Below, piece after piece: positions 34,376 through 46,326 of a stretch of DNA of 64,000 bases. Position numbers and translations under genes: made by a program. The notes beneath the pieces were generated by a model, which made no database searches, was not told the origin of the DNA, and saw only the letters and a program-made list of their open reading frames with translations. Origin of the DNA: Diospyros lotus (lineage: Eukaryota > Streptophyta > Magnoliopsida > Ericales > Ebenaceae); assembly GCF_014633365.1 (NCBI RefSeq), contig NC_068338.1, positions 10,054,616 through 10,118,615 of the forward strand, given 5' to 3'. Each line of letters begins with the position of its first letter. Within the stretch, counting starts at the first letter, position 1.

Positions 34376-37058
34376 TGTAATATCCGGTATTACATGGTAT
34401 TAAGAATAAATAAATTTGGATTATTTTGTCAGGACCTCGGGTGGTCCGAGAAGACTAAGGGTCAATCTCGAGAAATTAATTAATAAAATTGCCGAATTGG
34501 CGGCTGGGAGTGCCTCAGGACTTGGATGTCCAGGGAAGAGGGAAAGGGATTGGTGAGTGTCTCGAGATGAGGATAATGACGCTGGAAGCGGTCCGTTCGG
34601 GAATAAATTTCAAAATAAATTTTGTATAAGCCCGAGTGGGTGCCAATACCAAATAGTCGTAGGGGATCCTAGGGGTGGTTCGGTTTTCTGAGTAAGGCAA
34701 CCCTTAAGTGTTTTCGGGTCGAATAAAGGTTTCGTGCAGGTGTAGAATCAAAATCAAGATTTTCGAGTAGATGTCGGTTATTAATTTTCAAAGAATCAAG
34801 AATTTGTGTGGGTTAATGAAAATTAATTTAGGTCTTGGAGGGCCCAAATGTCATTATTAAAAATTCCTAAGTGGAATTAGGGGTTCTCAAGTGAAATTAA
34901 TAAGAATCAATGGAGTTAATATATAATTATATATGTATATGGGTGTATGTTCGCCCGCGTGAGAGGAAGCTTCAAGGAAGCTTCCTATGTATTGTCTCTG
35001 TCATTTGAAATGGCCGAATGGAGCAGAGTGAGAGATAAAGAGTGAGGCCAAGAGCCGAAGCTCGAGAGATGGCGAGAGTGCGAGATAGAGCTCGCGGGGG
35101 AGAGAAAGAGGGAGAGAGAGTGAGAGAAAGCTCGCTGGCCGAACTTGGCCATGGCGGTACCAGCCTCACGCTGCAGTTGTAGTGGCCGAGAGCAGCGATA
35201 GCAATGGAGCGAAATCACGAGGGAGAGATGGTCGGTTGGAAGCGGCCTGAAGCGACGAGCTTTGGCCAGAAGCAAGGGTAAGCGGCAGGCAGTGGCTGGT
35301 TCCGCCATGACAGTAGCAATCAGAAACTGAGGTGGCTGATGGAGGCGGCTGTGCAGCAGTGGAGGTCGGCAGAGCTGGTTCGCGGTGGCGTGCGATGGCG
35401 TACGAGGTGGACAGGAGCTCGGCATCCATTAATGGCGGTTGCAGTGACACTGGTTGCTGCGATAATGGCTGGAGCAGAGGCGGGCCTCGGTGGTGCTACG
35501 TGCGGGCTGCGGTGGCGATATGGAGGCAGCCGACGGTGGAGCCGGCAACGACAGAGGCCAAGCGAGTGGCCGGCAACGTTCGACGATGGCTGTGCCAGGT
35601 GCGACTGAAGGAACAAGAGCGCGCGCGGGAGAGGAAGCAGGGAAGAAGAAGAGAGAAATAAGAAAGAAAAGAAAAAAAAAATAAAAGAAAGGAAAAATAA
35701 GGAAAAATGGAGAAAATGAGGAAAAATAGCCTAAAATTCCATAAACAATGGGAAAGTTTTGGAAATTAATTTGGGGCCCGAGGAGTGTGCTGGAGGCCGA
35801 GAATGAGATTTGGGCGCAAGATTTGCAGCCAAGGAAGCAACGCCGGGCAAGCGGTTTCTCGATATCTTCTCTAGAATTAATCGAGGTAAATTGAGTTAAA
35901 TTCTTTCGTAGTTATTTTCATTAAATGAGATAATAAATTGTGTAGCATTGATTGGATTGAACCCTCGAGTGGGGTTGATTGGAAGTTGTTGTCGGGTGAG
36001 TTTTACGATGTGTGGCGAAGTTAAGGGCATTGGTTTAATGCCAGATGTTAATGGAATTAGGTTTTGTTTGTTTGCCTCTAGGTTCGACCGAGAAGGCTGT
36101 GATCCAAGAGGAACTTGAGGTGCAGGTTGGAATTCATGCCGAGGCAGAAAAGAGGCTTCGAACCAGGTAAGGGACGGCCCCATGTGAAGGTAGCCTTGCA
36201 AGTTGGTAAATGTGTTTGATAATGTTTTTATGTTGCATTTGCATGAAGTGGTTAACACTTGCGTGATGCGAGATCTAGTGGACCTGTGGCCATATGGAGG
36301 ACTAGTGTTGTGAGGGCTAATAGGTTAATGGCTTAAACCTTGGAGGGTTGTGAGGATGAGTGGGTCTAGCCTCATTTGCATGCATTGGCATACATAAACA
36401 TGGTTATATTCATATTTACATGCATTGCACCCTTACTGAGTCTTTATGACTCATGAGGTTTTACCTCATGTGTAGATGTTGCAAGTCCAGATGCAAGAAG
36501 GGATGGCGCCGGGGGGCCGTGGTGGCAACTAGCTGTGTTGCCCGAGTTGTGTATTTTATTATCTCTTGTATGTAGCCATATGGTGTTATGTATGTATACC
36601 CTTGTGAGTAAATGTATGTGTTGTTGAGCGTTAAATGTATTTAATTGTTGTAATCATCATAGTGTGATAAATGATTGTGAGATTGTTTGTTGTATATGGC
36701 TTAGTTGGAGAAGCTGAGTTTCGGACCGAGTAAAGATCAGCGAGGTATGTTCTCATAAATCCCCAATACTCAGCGAAGTGGTTGTTATGCTAACTTTGTG
36801 CCTGGGTCACCTCTGGCTTGCTATAAGGCGAGCTGAAGAGAGGTGAAGCTCACTTGGGTTTCAGGTCTTGGTCCGCTGAGTTTTCTTATTTGAGTTGGGA
36901 CTGATTCCTGAGTGGAGCGAAGGGAAGGACGAAGCCTAGTTCCCACCTAGGGCATTTCCTATTGAAACATAGTCCAACCCTTCAGTTGTGGTTCGTTGGG
37001 TGTGTAATCCGGTCGATTACTTACCAGTGGCGCTCGTAAGTGGGAGCGGGTCGTTACA
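34376..37058 (+). repeat. Family Y 3' LTR (2683 bp)
   Basis: It starts TGTAATATCC and ends GGGTCGTTACA, followed by GAGGG (37059-37063). It is uninterrupted and serves as the reference for the split 5' LTR. It contains the GC-rich block (about 35080-35640), the hairpin pair near 36435-36470, and segments of conserved sequence shared with the solo copy at 14021. Confidence 0.93.
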
Positions 37059-37063
37059 GAGGG

Positions 37064-38090
37064 TGGGTCAAATTTTAGGGGTAATGGAACCCCGAGATTG
37101 GAAAAATGATTTCAGCAATGAAGGCAGCAAAGTTGCTGAGCCAAGGAGCTCATAGATTCATAGCTTATGCTCAGTTAGAAGAAAGAGAAGTACCGAAACT
37201 CAATGTGGTGCGAGTGGTACGAGAATATGATGACGTGTTTTCGGAAGAATTACCGGGACTACCTCCACCTCAGGAAATCGAGTTCTCAATTGAGTTAGTG
37301 CTAGGAACCCAGCCGATATCAATTCCGCCATACCGAATGGCTCCGACGGAGATGAAAGAATTGAAGAGTCAGCTACAGGAGTTGATTGATAAGGGGTTCA
37401 TTAGGCCAAGCACGTCGCTATGGTGCGCACCAGTACTATTTGTAAAAAGAAAGACGGGAGTCTAAGGATGTGCATTGACTACCGTCAGCTAACTAAGGCC
37501 ACGGTAAAGAACAAGTATCCGCTCCCAAGGATAGATGAGTTGTTTGATCAACTACAAGGTGCGAAGGTGTTCTCAAAGATTGATTTGAGATCCGAAAATT
37601 ATCAGCTGGGAATTAAACCAGATGATGTTCCAAAGACTGCATTTCGGTTAAGGTATGGCCATTTTGAGTATTTTGTAATGCCATTCGGATTAACTAACGC
37701 TCCAGCAGCATTTATGGATCTTAAGAATAGGGTGTTCAAGCCCTACCTGGATTGGTTTGTGATCGTCTTCATAGATGATATATTAGTGTGTTCTTCGAAT
37801 GAGAATGACCACGAGGAGTACTTGAGAATAGTGCTAGGAAACCTCAAGAAACACCAATTGTATGCCAAGTTCTCGAAGTGCGAGTTCTGGCTATCCCAAG
37901 TGGCATTTCTTGGGCATGTGATCTCAGCCAAAGGAATCTCAATGAATCCAGCCAAGATTGAGGCTGTTCGAGGATGGAAGCAGCCAACATGTGTGACTGA
38001 AGTGCGAAGCTTTTTGGGATTGGCAGGCTACTATCGAAGATTCGTGGAAGGGTTTTCGAAGATAGCTGCACCTATGACGAAGCTTTTTGG
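37064..38090 (+). pseudogene. Element Z protease end and reverse transcriptase, truncated
   Basis: Continuation of Z after the Y insertion. The first frame has DVFSEELPGLPPPQEIEFSI and KGFIRPSTS, typical of Tekay-like pol. A frameshift near 37440-37465 leads to the RT core: [42 protein letters not shown] and the intact catalytic FIDD box ([13 protein letters not shown]), then [11 protein letters not shown] and [20 protein letters not shown]. The frame then runs into the SIRE-like LTR at about 38091. RNase H, integrase and the 3' LTR of Z are absent from the window. The protein would have copied element RNA to DNA; it is now inactive. Confidence 0.93.
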
Positions 38091-39118
38091 GCTTGTCTAT
38101 CGACTATATCTTGTATCTGTCGACTATTTTTGGATCTGTCGACTATCATGTAAGGAAAGTCGACTATGGCTTTTCATCTGTCGACTATATTTGTCCATAA
38201 AATTCAAAATCCTCTTCATATTTTTACATCTGTCGACTATGTCTATGTATCTGTCGACTATGGAAAATTTGTGTTAGAGATAGTCAACTATATTTTTCTG
38301 TTTGTCGACTATGGCTAGTTTTATTTGATGAAATAGTCGACTAACCTATTTTCTCTGTCGACTATGTGTTTCAAATAAACTTATAACGGCTAGTTTTTAA
38401 CACATTTAATGCTCGCCCATCCACCCACAACGGTCCAAATTTTGAACTTATCCACCATCAACTATAAATAGGTGGTTGAAGACGCATTGAAGGCTGTTGA
38501 ACACATTGAAGATTTTGAACTATCGAGCTTTCACTGTTACATCAAGCATTTAATTTTTCTCTCTGTATTTTCGTTTAAGAGGCTTTGATATCTCACTGTT
38601 CCATTCATTTTAAGCCTCGAACATTCACTTAAAGAGAGAGCTTGTAACTAAGAGTTGTACTCTTAGAATCTCTTTTTCACAATTTCTGTGTTTTTCCTAG
38701 TAGAGGCTAGAGGGCCCATTAAATTGGGAGGTTGTACATTACCTAGTCAAGGACTAGAGGACCTGCTCGTATTGAGTAGGGGGTTTGATAGTGAAGTTAG
38801 CTTTAAAAATCCTTAGTGGGTAGCTAAGATAGTGGACTAAGCTTGGAAAGCTGAACCACTATAAATCCGTGTCTTCTCTACTTTCCAATTTTTCTTATTT
38901 GTGTTTGCATTTCTGTTCCTACTCACCGTGTTCATTCATTGATAAGATTTCAATTTTATTCTTCACAAAACTAGAGTGTCTTTTACACGGTTGACACCTC
39001 ATCGTGCCATTTCAAGGTCTTGAGGTTTAACGAATCTGTGGTCTTCATTGATGACATCTCTATTTTTTAAAGAAATTTTAATTATACCAATTCACCCCTC
39101 TTGGTGTGTGCCATATCA
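38091..39118 (+). repeat. Element W 5' LTR, truncated at its start
   Basis: It matches 48890-49921 closely and ends GTGTGCCATATCA. The first ~325 bp of the LTR (48564-48889 in the 3' copy) are missing. It contains at least eight GTCGACTAT-type motifs (38097-38370) and a TATA box (TATAAATA, 38463-38470). Confidence 0.92.
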
Positions 39119-39134
39119 GTTCAATTCTATCAAT

Positions 39135-39146
39135 TGGTATCAGAGC
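39135..39146 (+). other. Element W PBS, initiator tRNA-Met type
   Basis: TGGTATCAGAGC lies 16 bases after the LTR end (39118). The longer gap than in Y and Z fits my recollection of SIRE-like elements. Confidence 0.88.
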
Positions 39147-39198
39147 AAGGTTCCCATGTTTTATCGGTTTAACAACCTAGGGAAAAAGATTTTGTTAT

Positions 39199-40821
39199 AT
39201 GGCTCATTTTGCCTCATCATCTCAATCCGAGGGTCTAAGCACCACTCGTCCCCCATTCTTTGATGGAACTAACTATAACTATTGGAAAACAAGAATGCAG
39301 ATTTATTTGATGCAGGACTCAAGCTTAATGCAAGCTGTTTATAAGGACATCAAGTTAACTGACATGGAGAAAATTGAGACCTGGACACCAGAAGAAAGAA
39401 GAAATATGGAGATAAATGCTAAAGCCGTGAATACTCTTATCTATGTACTGAGCTCAGAGGAATTCAATAGAGTGTCAACGTGCAAAACAACTAAGGAAAT
39501 TTGGGACAAATTAAAGGTAACACATGAAGGAACCAATCAGGTAAAAGAAACGAAAATCAATCTTCTTGTCCATGATTATGAGTTATTTTCTATGAAGGAA
39601 GACAAATCTATAAAAGACATGTACACTAGATTCAATGACATTGTTACTACTTTAGAAGCCTTAGGTAAGACATTTACAAATGGAGAAAGAGTTAGAAAAA
39701 TTTTAAGAAGTTTACCCAGATCGTGGGAATCCAAAGTCATTGCCATAACAGAAGCTAAAGACTTAGATACACTTCCATTTGACAACTTGCTAGGTTCTTT
39801 AATGACACATGAAATAATGATGAAAAGAAATGAAGTTGATGATTCCAAGAAAAACAAAACTGTAGCATTTAAAATTAAGGATAAAGATAAAAACTCTCAA
39901 AGTGAAGATGATGATTTTGCACTGTTAGTTAGGAAATTTAGGAAATTTATGAAGAAAGGAAGGTTTAATCAAAGGAGAACATTTCGGAAAGAAAAAGATC
40001 AAAAAGAGTCTAATCCATCTAATGAGCTTCGATGTTTTGAATGTAAGAAGCTAGGTCACATTAGAAGTGATTGCCCTTAACTGAAAAAGATGGATCGCAA
40101 GGAAAGAAAAATGAAGAAGAAGGCTCTAGCTGCATGGGGTGAAGAAGAGCTCTCATCAAGTGATGAATCACAAGATGAAGAAGTTGCCAACCTTTGTTTT
40201 ATGGCTAATATTGAAGACAAGGTAAACTCTCAGCATCCTAATTCAATTTTTGAATTTACATTTGAAGAACTTCATGATGTATTCAATGATTTGCTAAGTG
40301 AATGTGAGCATATGAATGAGAAAAACATTGATTTAAAAAGGGAATTAAATTCTTTAGAAAATAAGGTAAATGATCTGAAAAACAAAATAGGAATGTTGGA
40401 AAATGAAAGAGACAGTCTAAGTACTAAAAAGGAAAATCTCTTAAAAGAAAACAAAGACATGAAGGAATCTTTAGAAAAATTAGTTGAAGGTAAAAATAAA
40501 CTAGAAATGATCCTTGGAGCTCAAAGAAATTTTGGAGATAAACAAGGAATTGGATTTGATCCATTCCAAGCAAGCTCCAGTAAAACAGTTTTTGTTAAAG
40601 CCTCAAACCAAAAGTTTATTCAAAGAAAACCACTCTTTAAACCAAAATTTTCAAAAAGAAGTATTCCATGTCATTACTGTGGAAAAAATGGACATTCAGT
40701 TAACAAATGTTATATACGAAATTTTCCTAAAAAATTCAAACAAATTTGGGTTCCTAAAGATATAGTTTCTTCTAACAATAATGGACCCAAGATGATTTGG
40801 GTACCAAAGGGAACAACGTGA
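39199..40821 (+). pseudogene. Element W Gag (copia), one internal stop
   Basis: The start at 39199 (MAHFASSSQSEGL) is the first ATG after the PBS in the gag frame. The N-terminal ~290 residues are a copia gag domain (FDGTNYNYWKTRMQIYL, AKEIWDKL-like TTKEIWDKLKVTHEG) ending in a knuckle CX2CX4HX4C (CFECKKLGHIRSDC). A TAA at 40078-40080 interrupts it, but the same frame stays open to 40821. That second part has an acidic stretch, a long heptad-like coiled coil (about 40320-40520) and a second knuckle (CHYCGKNGHSVNKC). The long tail with a second knuckle is a SIRE-like trait. Confidence 0.9.
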
Positions 40822-42218
40822 ATGATTTCTTATGTAGGCTGCATTGGTTTCAAATGATTCAAGGAGCAAGTAGTTCCTTGATAGGTGGGTGCTCAAGGCA
40901 CATGACAGGAGATCAAGATCTTCTCAGCAACATTGTTTTCAAGGAAGGAGGTAAGGTTTTCTATGGTGACAATTCTTAAGGTAAGATCATAGGTATGGGA
41001 TCTATTTCTTTAGAAAATATTACATTAGAAAATGTGTTTCTTGTTGATGGTCTTAAACATAATTTGATTAGTATTAATCAACTATGTGATTTAAGCTATA
41101 AAGTTTGTTTTGATCCTAACTCTTGTAAAGTTGTACGCTCTAAGACAAAAAAAATAAAATTAAAAGGAAATAGAATAGGAAACATCTATCTCACATTTCT
41201 AGAATCACCAAAAATGGAGAACTGTTTAGTTGCAAATTCATCTCAAAATTCCTGGTTGTGGCATAGTAGGTTTGAGCATGCTAGTATGAACCTAATAAAC
41301 AAGTTAGTAAAACATGATCTTGTTATTGGATTGCCTAAGCTTAAATTTGAAAAAGATCACATTTGTGGCACTTGCATGAAAGGCAAGCAAATCAGTATTT
41401 TATTCAAACCAATAAATGAAGTATCAACATCTAGACCTCTAACACTACTTCACTTATACTTGTTTGGTCCAATGAGAACTCTAAGCTTAGGAGGTAAACA
41501 ATATGTTTTGATAATAGTAGATGATTATTCTAGATTCACATGGGTTATCTTCCTTGCATCCAAAAATGAAACCTTTCAATCATTTGAAATATTTAGTAAA
41601 AGAATTCAAAGAGAAAAAGGCTTTTGTATTTCAAAAATAAGAAGTGATCATGGAGGAGAATTTGAAAATGAATCTTTCAAACTATTTTGTGAAGAAAATG
41701 GAATAGATCATAACTTCTCTTGTGCTAGGACTCCCCAACAAAATGGTGTAGTAGAAAGAAAAAATAGATCCTTACAAGAAATGGCTAGAACAATGCTTTG
41801 TGATAAAAATCTTCCTAAATATTTTTGGGCAAAGGCTATTCATACTACCTGCCATATTCTAAATAGAGTTTTAATGAGACCATTATTGAAAAAGACTCCA
41901 TATGAATTATTTAAAGGAAGAAAACCTAACATAAGTCATTTTCATGTGTTTGGTAGTACTTGCTATATTCTCAACAATGGAAAAGAATCTCTAGGTAAAT
42001 TTGATGTTAAAAGTGATGAAGGTATATTTTTAGGTTATTCATCTCAAAGTAAAGGTTATAGGGTATTCAACAAAAGAACCCTAGTGGTAGAAGAAACAAT
42101 CCAAGTAATAGTTGATGATATAAGCATTGAAGTTCCAAAACCTAGAAAAGATGGTGAAAATGATGTAACCCAAAATTTTGAAAGACTTTCAATAAGACAA
42201 AATGAATCTAATACTTAA
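40822..42218 (+). pseudogene. Element W protease and integrase
   Basis: The protease motif region GCSRHMTGDQDLLSN is near 40890-40940. Just upstream, a stop and a one-base insertion disrupt the codons for the catalytic Asp, and a TAA (40977-40979) follows it. From 40995 the frame is open: GAG pre-integrase finger (HSRFEH...CGTC), then integrase. In place of the usual LHxDLFGP the first catalytic Asp is Tyr (LHLYLFGP, about 41452). The second Asp (IRSDHGGEF) and the Glu (QQNGVVERKN) remain. The frame ends at TAA (42216-42218) but stays open beyond in the same frame to RT. Integrase would be inactive by the D-to-Y change alone. Confidence 0.9.
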
Positions 42219-43669
42219 GAGAATGATCCGTTTGAAGAAGAACAAGAGCAGCAAGTAGAAAAAGAACCAACATTTCCAAGAGAAAGGAAATATGTCAAAA
42301 AGAATGAAATCATAGGAGATCTATCCAGAGGCATTAGAACTAGATCTTCCATTAGAAATGAATGCCAGTATGCTACCTTCCTATCTCAAGTTGAACCCAA
42401 AAATATCAAAGAAGCTCTAGAAGATGAAAATTGGATTATAGCCATGCAAGAAGAATTAAATCAATTTGAAAAAAATGGAGTTTGGAAACTAGTGCCAAGA
42501 CCAAAAGATTATCCTGTTATAGGCACAAAATGGGTATTTAGAAATAAGATGGATGAAAATGGTATTGTAACAAGAAACAAAGCAAGGCTAGTGGCTCAAG
42601 GTTATACCCAAGAAGAAAGTATTGACTATGATGAAACATATGCCCCTGTTGCTAGGTTAGAAGCTATAAGAATGTTGTTAACATTTGCTTGTTTCAAAAA
42701 CTTTAAGTTATATCAAATGGATGTTAAGAGTGCTTTCTTAAATGGGTATATTAATGAAGAAGTCTATGTAGAACAACCCCTTGGTTTTGAAAATCACAAG
42801 TATGAAGATCATGTGTTCAAGTTGTCTAAAGTTTTATATGGTCTAAAACAATCCCCTAGAGCATGGTATGAGAGACTTAGTAAGTTTCTCTTAGAAAAAG
42901 GATTTAAAAAAGGCCAAATAGATACAACCTTATTTATAAGAAGTCATGATAAGGACATCTTATTAGTTCAAATATATGTAGATGACATCATTTTTGGATC
43001 TACAAATAAATCTTTATGTGATCAATTTGCAAATCTTATGCAAGAAGAATTTGAGATGAGTATGATGGGTGAACTTAAGTACTTTCTAGGATTGCAAATA
43101 AAACAAGAAGAAGAAGGTATATATATTTCTCAACAAAAATACATAAGAGATCTTCTCAAGAGGTTTGATGTTCAAGATTGTAAACCTATGGCTACACCTA
43201 TGAGTGGTTCTCAAAGCCTAGATAAAGATGAATTAGGGAAGGCTGTAGATAACAAGCTTTATAGAAGTATGATTAGCTCCTTACTTTATTTAACAGCTAG
43301 TAGACTTGATATCATGTTTAGTGTGTGCTTGTGTGCTAGGTTCCAATCTAATCCCAAAGAATCCCACTTGAAAGCAGTTAAAAGAATCTTGAGATACCTA
43401 AAAGGAACTGAAAATCTAGAACTATTTTATGCAAAATCAAATAATTTTGATCTAATAGCATACACTGATGCAGATTATGATGGATGTAAAATAGATAGAA
43501 AAAGTACAAGTGGTTCATGTCAATTCTTAGGAAACTGTTTGGTATCTTGGTCAAGTAGAAAACAAAGCACAGTGGCTCTATCATCTACTGAGCCTGAATA
43601 TGTAGCAGCTAGAAATTGTTGTGCTCAAATATTGTGGATGAAATACCAAGTAGAAGACTATGGCATAAG
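42219..43669 (+). CDS. Element W reverse transcriptase and first part of RNase H
   Basis: Open from the stop at 42218 to the V solo LTR at 43670, with a first Met at 42444. RT motifs in order: [76 protein letters not shown] ([13 protein letters not shown]) and the catalytic YVDD box ([12 protein letters not shown]). RNase H follows with [29 protein letters not shown] and the Glu in STEPEYVAA. Only the LTR insertion breaks this part; the remaining RNase H residues are at 46128-46326. Confidence 0.93.
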
Positions 43670-44343
43670 TGTAACACCCGGTGTTACAGGTGTTAAAAGA
43701 ATGAGAAAGAAAGTGAGAAAATTCCAAAAATGCCCTTGAGAAGGTGTTGGATCCTTGAGATTGAGGGTGCCCTATAAGAGGGGTATTTTGGTAATTTGGA
43801 TAGTGAAGTCCAATAAAGGGTAATTTGGTAAATTGGAAATAATTCCTAGGTGGAATTAAGTATGGAAGTGAATTAGTTCCCATTTTGGATTATGTGGAGA
43901 TAAATGGGATTGAAAAATTTATAAAGGGTATTTTGGTAATTTTGGAGTAATTCTATAATGGAATTAAATTATGGAAATAGGGAAAAATACTCATAAATTA
44001 TTTATGTGAGTAAAACAATGGATTTTCCCTAAAATAGTGGGTTAATGTGGAAATGCCACATGGATGGTTTAGATTAAGTCTTGAAAGCCAAGGTTGTGGT
44101 ATGGAGTGACACTTGGCATTTTCTTGTCCAAGTAAAATGGAAGAGATAAGAGTGATTATTTTAAATTAAAAAGAAAAGGTTAATAGTCACTCAAGCCATT
44201 AATGATGGTGATGATGATGTTGGGAAAAGAAATTCAAATTTGAATTTTGAAAATTTTCATGGTTGATGGGTGAAAAGTATCTCATTTAAAATAAATGGCA
44301 ATTAATTGGAAAGTTGCCTTACAAGTCTTCCCTTTGGTCATTT

Positions 44344-44392
44344 GAAGAAGAAGAAGAAGAAGAAGAAGAAGAAGAAGAAGAAAGAGCCTAGA
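44344..44392 (+). repeat. (GAA)n microsatellite
   Basis: About 16 GAA units inside V copy 1. V copy 2 has interrupted CTT/TCT-rich sequence at the matching place (about 52700-52745 on the plus strand). Confidence 0.9.
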
Positions 44393-45125
44393 GGTAAACT
44401 CTTTGGTTTTTGTAAAGAAATCTAAGTCTTCTTACTTCTTGGTCTTCTTATCTTCAAGGATTAGATTTTTTAAAGATCAAGGTTATTTCTTTTACTTCTT
44501 TAGGGGATGGAAGCAAGTGAAGTCTTGCCAAGTCAAGTTGTTGAAGCTCTCTTGAAGTTAAAGATTGTAGAAGATCTAAAAGAATAGAGGTAAGGGATAG
44601 CCCCATGGGATGGTGGCTTGCAAGTTGTAAGTATGATGCATGAATCCTATGTGTGCATTGGCATGTTGTGTGTTCTAGGACCTATGGCCATGAGGTTGAG
44701 TGGGGTAGGGTAGATTAAAACCTCAAACCAAGGTGGTTGTGAGGATGTGGAAGCCCTAACCATGTTCCATACATGCATTGGCATCACATTTATTTTCATG
44801 TTCATACTATTGTCATTGCACCCTTATTGAGCTTAATAGCTCATGAGGTTTTTATCCTCACCATGTAGGTATCTCATGTGCAAGAAGGAAGGGAGATTTG
44901 CAAGGTTAAGTATTGAAAGCAAGGAAGAAAGCAAGAGTAGTAGTGTTTATGTATTTTATGCTTAAGTGTTGTATTTATTTTGTTAATGTGTAATGAAGGC
45001 TAAATGTGGGTGAAAGGGGGAAAACTTGAATGTTTTGGAAGCCCCTTGGAATGAGGAAGTATTCTGGAAATGTGGGGTTTCAATTCAAAAAAAAAAAAAA
45101 AAGAAAAAAAAAAAAGAGGAGTTGT

Positions 45126-45350
45126 GGCAGTGTGCTGGCCAGGGGCGCAGCTGGGCGCGCCTGGGCGCGACCGCGCGCAGCTGGTGCGCGCGGGCGGCCA
45201 GGCCGCGTGCGCGGCCTGAGCGCATGGCCGCGCGGCCAGCGCCCGCGGCCGGTGCGCGCGGCCAGCGCCCGCGGCAGGCGCGCGCGGCCCATGCGCGCGC
45301 GCGGCCCCGCGCTGGGGGGGGCGCGGCCAACTGCCGCACACCCCCCCTAC
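45126..45350 (+). other. GC-rich, CpG-dense block in V LTR
   Basis: About 225 bp made mostly of GCGCG, GGCCG and GCGCC-like strings, directly after an A-run broken by single Gs (45089-45118). Inverted copy 2 has the same pair (GC block 51673-51895, T-run 51936-51963). It may be promoter or leader sequence; no function is shown. Confidence 0.8.
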
Positions 45351-46127
45351 TGCTGTTGGTTATTTTGTTTTCCCTTTTTTATTTTATTTTAATTTAATTT
45401 CTGTTTGTTTAAATATAAGATATTATTTTAGAAATTCTGAAATAATTTATATTTAAATAAATAAATAAATGAGTATTTAGCCTCTAAATTAATTATTAAA
45501 TTAATATAAATTTGAGGCAATTGAGGGAAAATTTTCTATATTTTGGAAAATTAAATAATGGAGTATTCTCCTTAAATTTTGAAAATTGGATGAGGATGCC
45601 TTGAGGTTTGTATTTCAAAAATTTATTTCCTAATGGTTGGAAAATTATGGAATTTTTGAAATAATTAAAGGGGAAATTCGATGGAGATTTATGAGGAAAA
45701 TTTATTTAATTTTTTCCAAAGAAATATTAATCCAAATATTTTCCAAAGGAATTGAATGTGAGATAAATGGGTTAATGGTTGGGGCAAAGAAAGGAAAAAA
45801 TTATTTTCTTATAATTAAGGCGTTATGCCATGATTTATGTGAAGCTAGAGAGTTATAGCTTATTTTCTTTCGATCCTGGGAGGTCACCCTAAGCTCTTCA
45901 TTAAAGAGCTTGAGAAGGGATGACGATTACGAGGTTTCGGGTTTTAATAGGTCGTTTTGATAATTCCCGGACCCTCGATCGGAACGAAGAGAGGGCAAAG
46001 CCTAGTTCCCACATAGGTCGTTTCCCGTTGAAACATAACCGTCTCTTCATCTTTGCCCTAGCATGTGAATAGTAAGTTGGCTATTCGTGAGTAACACCCG
46101 TAGGTGGGAGCGGGGCGTTACAATAAG

Positions 46128-46326
46128 GCTTCAAAATATACCAATAAAATGTGACAATACTAGTGCTATAGCTTTGACAAAAAATCCAGTTTTTCATGCA
46201 AGAACTAAACATATAGAAGTAAAGCATCACTTCATTAGAGACCATGTTCAAAAAGGAGACATAAGTCTTGAATTTATAGATACAAATCATCAAGTAGCAG
46301 ATATCTTTACAAAGCCTCTTGATTGA
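46128..46326 (+). pseudogene. Element W RNase H, C-terminal part after the LTR insertion
   Basis: The frame continues directly after the second ATAAG: KCDNTSAIALTKNPVFHARTKHIEVKHHFIRDHV, then FIDTNHQVADIFTKPL, the C-terminal RNase H motifs of copia elements, ending at TGA (46324-46326). The RNase H is therefore intact apart from the V solo LTR. Confidence 0.92.

Larger units (their letters stand above)
19552..37058 (+). mobile_element. Complete but non-coding LTR element, family Y (LARD-like)
   Basis: 5' LTR 19552-26315, tRNA-Met PBS, interior, PPT (AAGGGGAGTGGAA before 34376) and 3' LTR 34376-37058, flanked by GAGGG at 19547-19551 and 37059-37063. Without the nested insertions the LTRs are ~2.7 kb and the interior ~4.7 kb. 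I see no gag or pol motif in the interior, so this looks like a large retrotransposon derivative that would depend on an autonomous Tekay-like partner. It sits in the protease gene of Z. Confidence 0.88.
43670..46122 (+). repeat. Solo LTR, family V copy 1 (2453 bp)
   Basis: It starts TGTAACACCCGG and ends GGGGCGTTACA, with ATAAG at 43665-43669 and 46123-46127. It carries a (GAA)n run, a hairpin TGAGCT-TAAT-AGCTCA (44828-44843), an A-run followed by a GC-rich CpG-dense block (45126-45350), then an A/T-rich third. No PBS or coding follows, so it is solo. It has the same general form as the Tekay-like LTRs. Open frames across the GC-rich block are on both strands, low-complexity, and not credible genes. 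Confidence 0.93.

Noticed and set aside
45000..45397. Five overlapping 80-120 codon frames in the V LTR GC-rich block
   Set aside because: Open on both strands only because the G/C-rich sequence has few stops; Arg/Ala/Pro low complexity; no domain.
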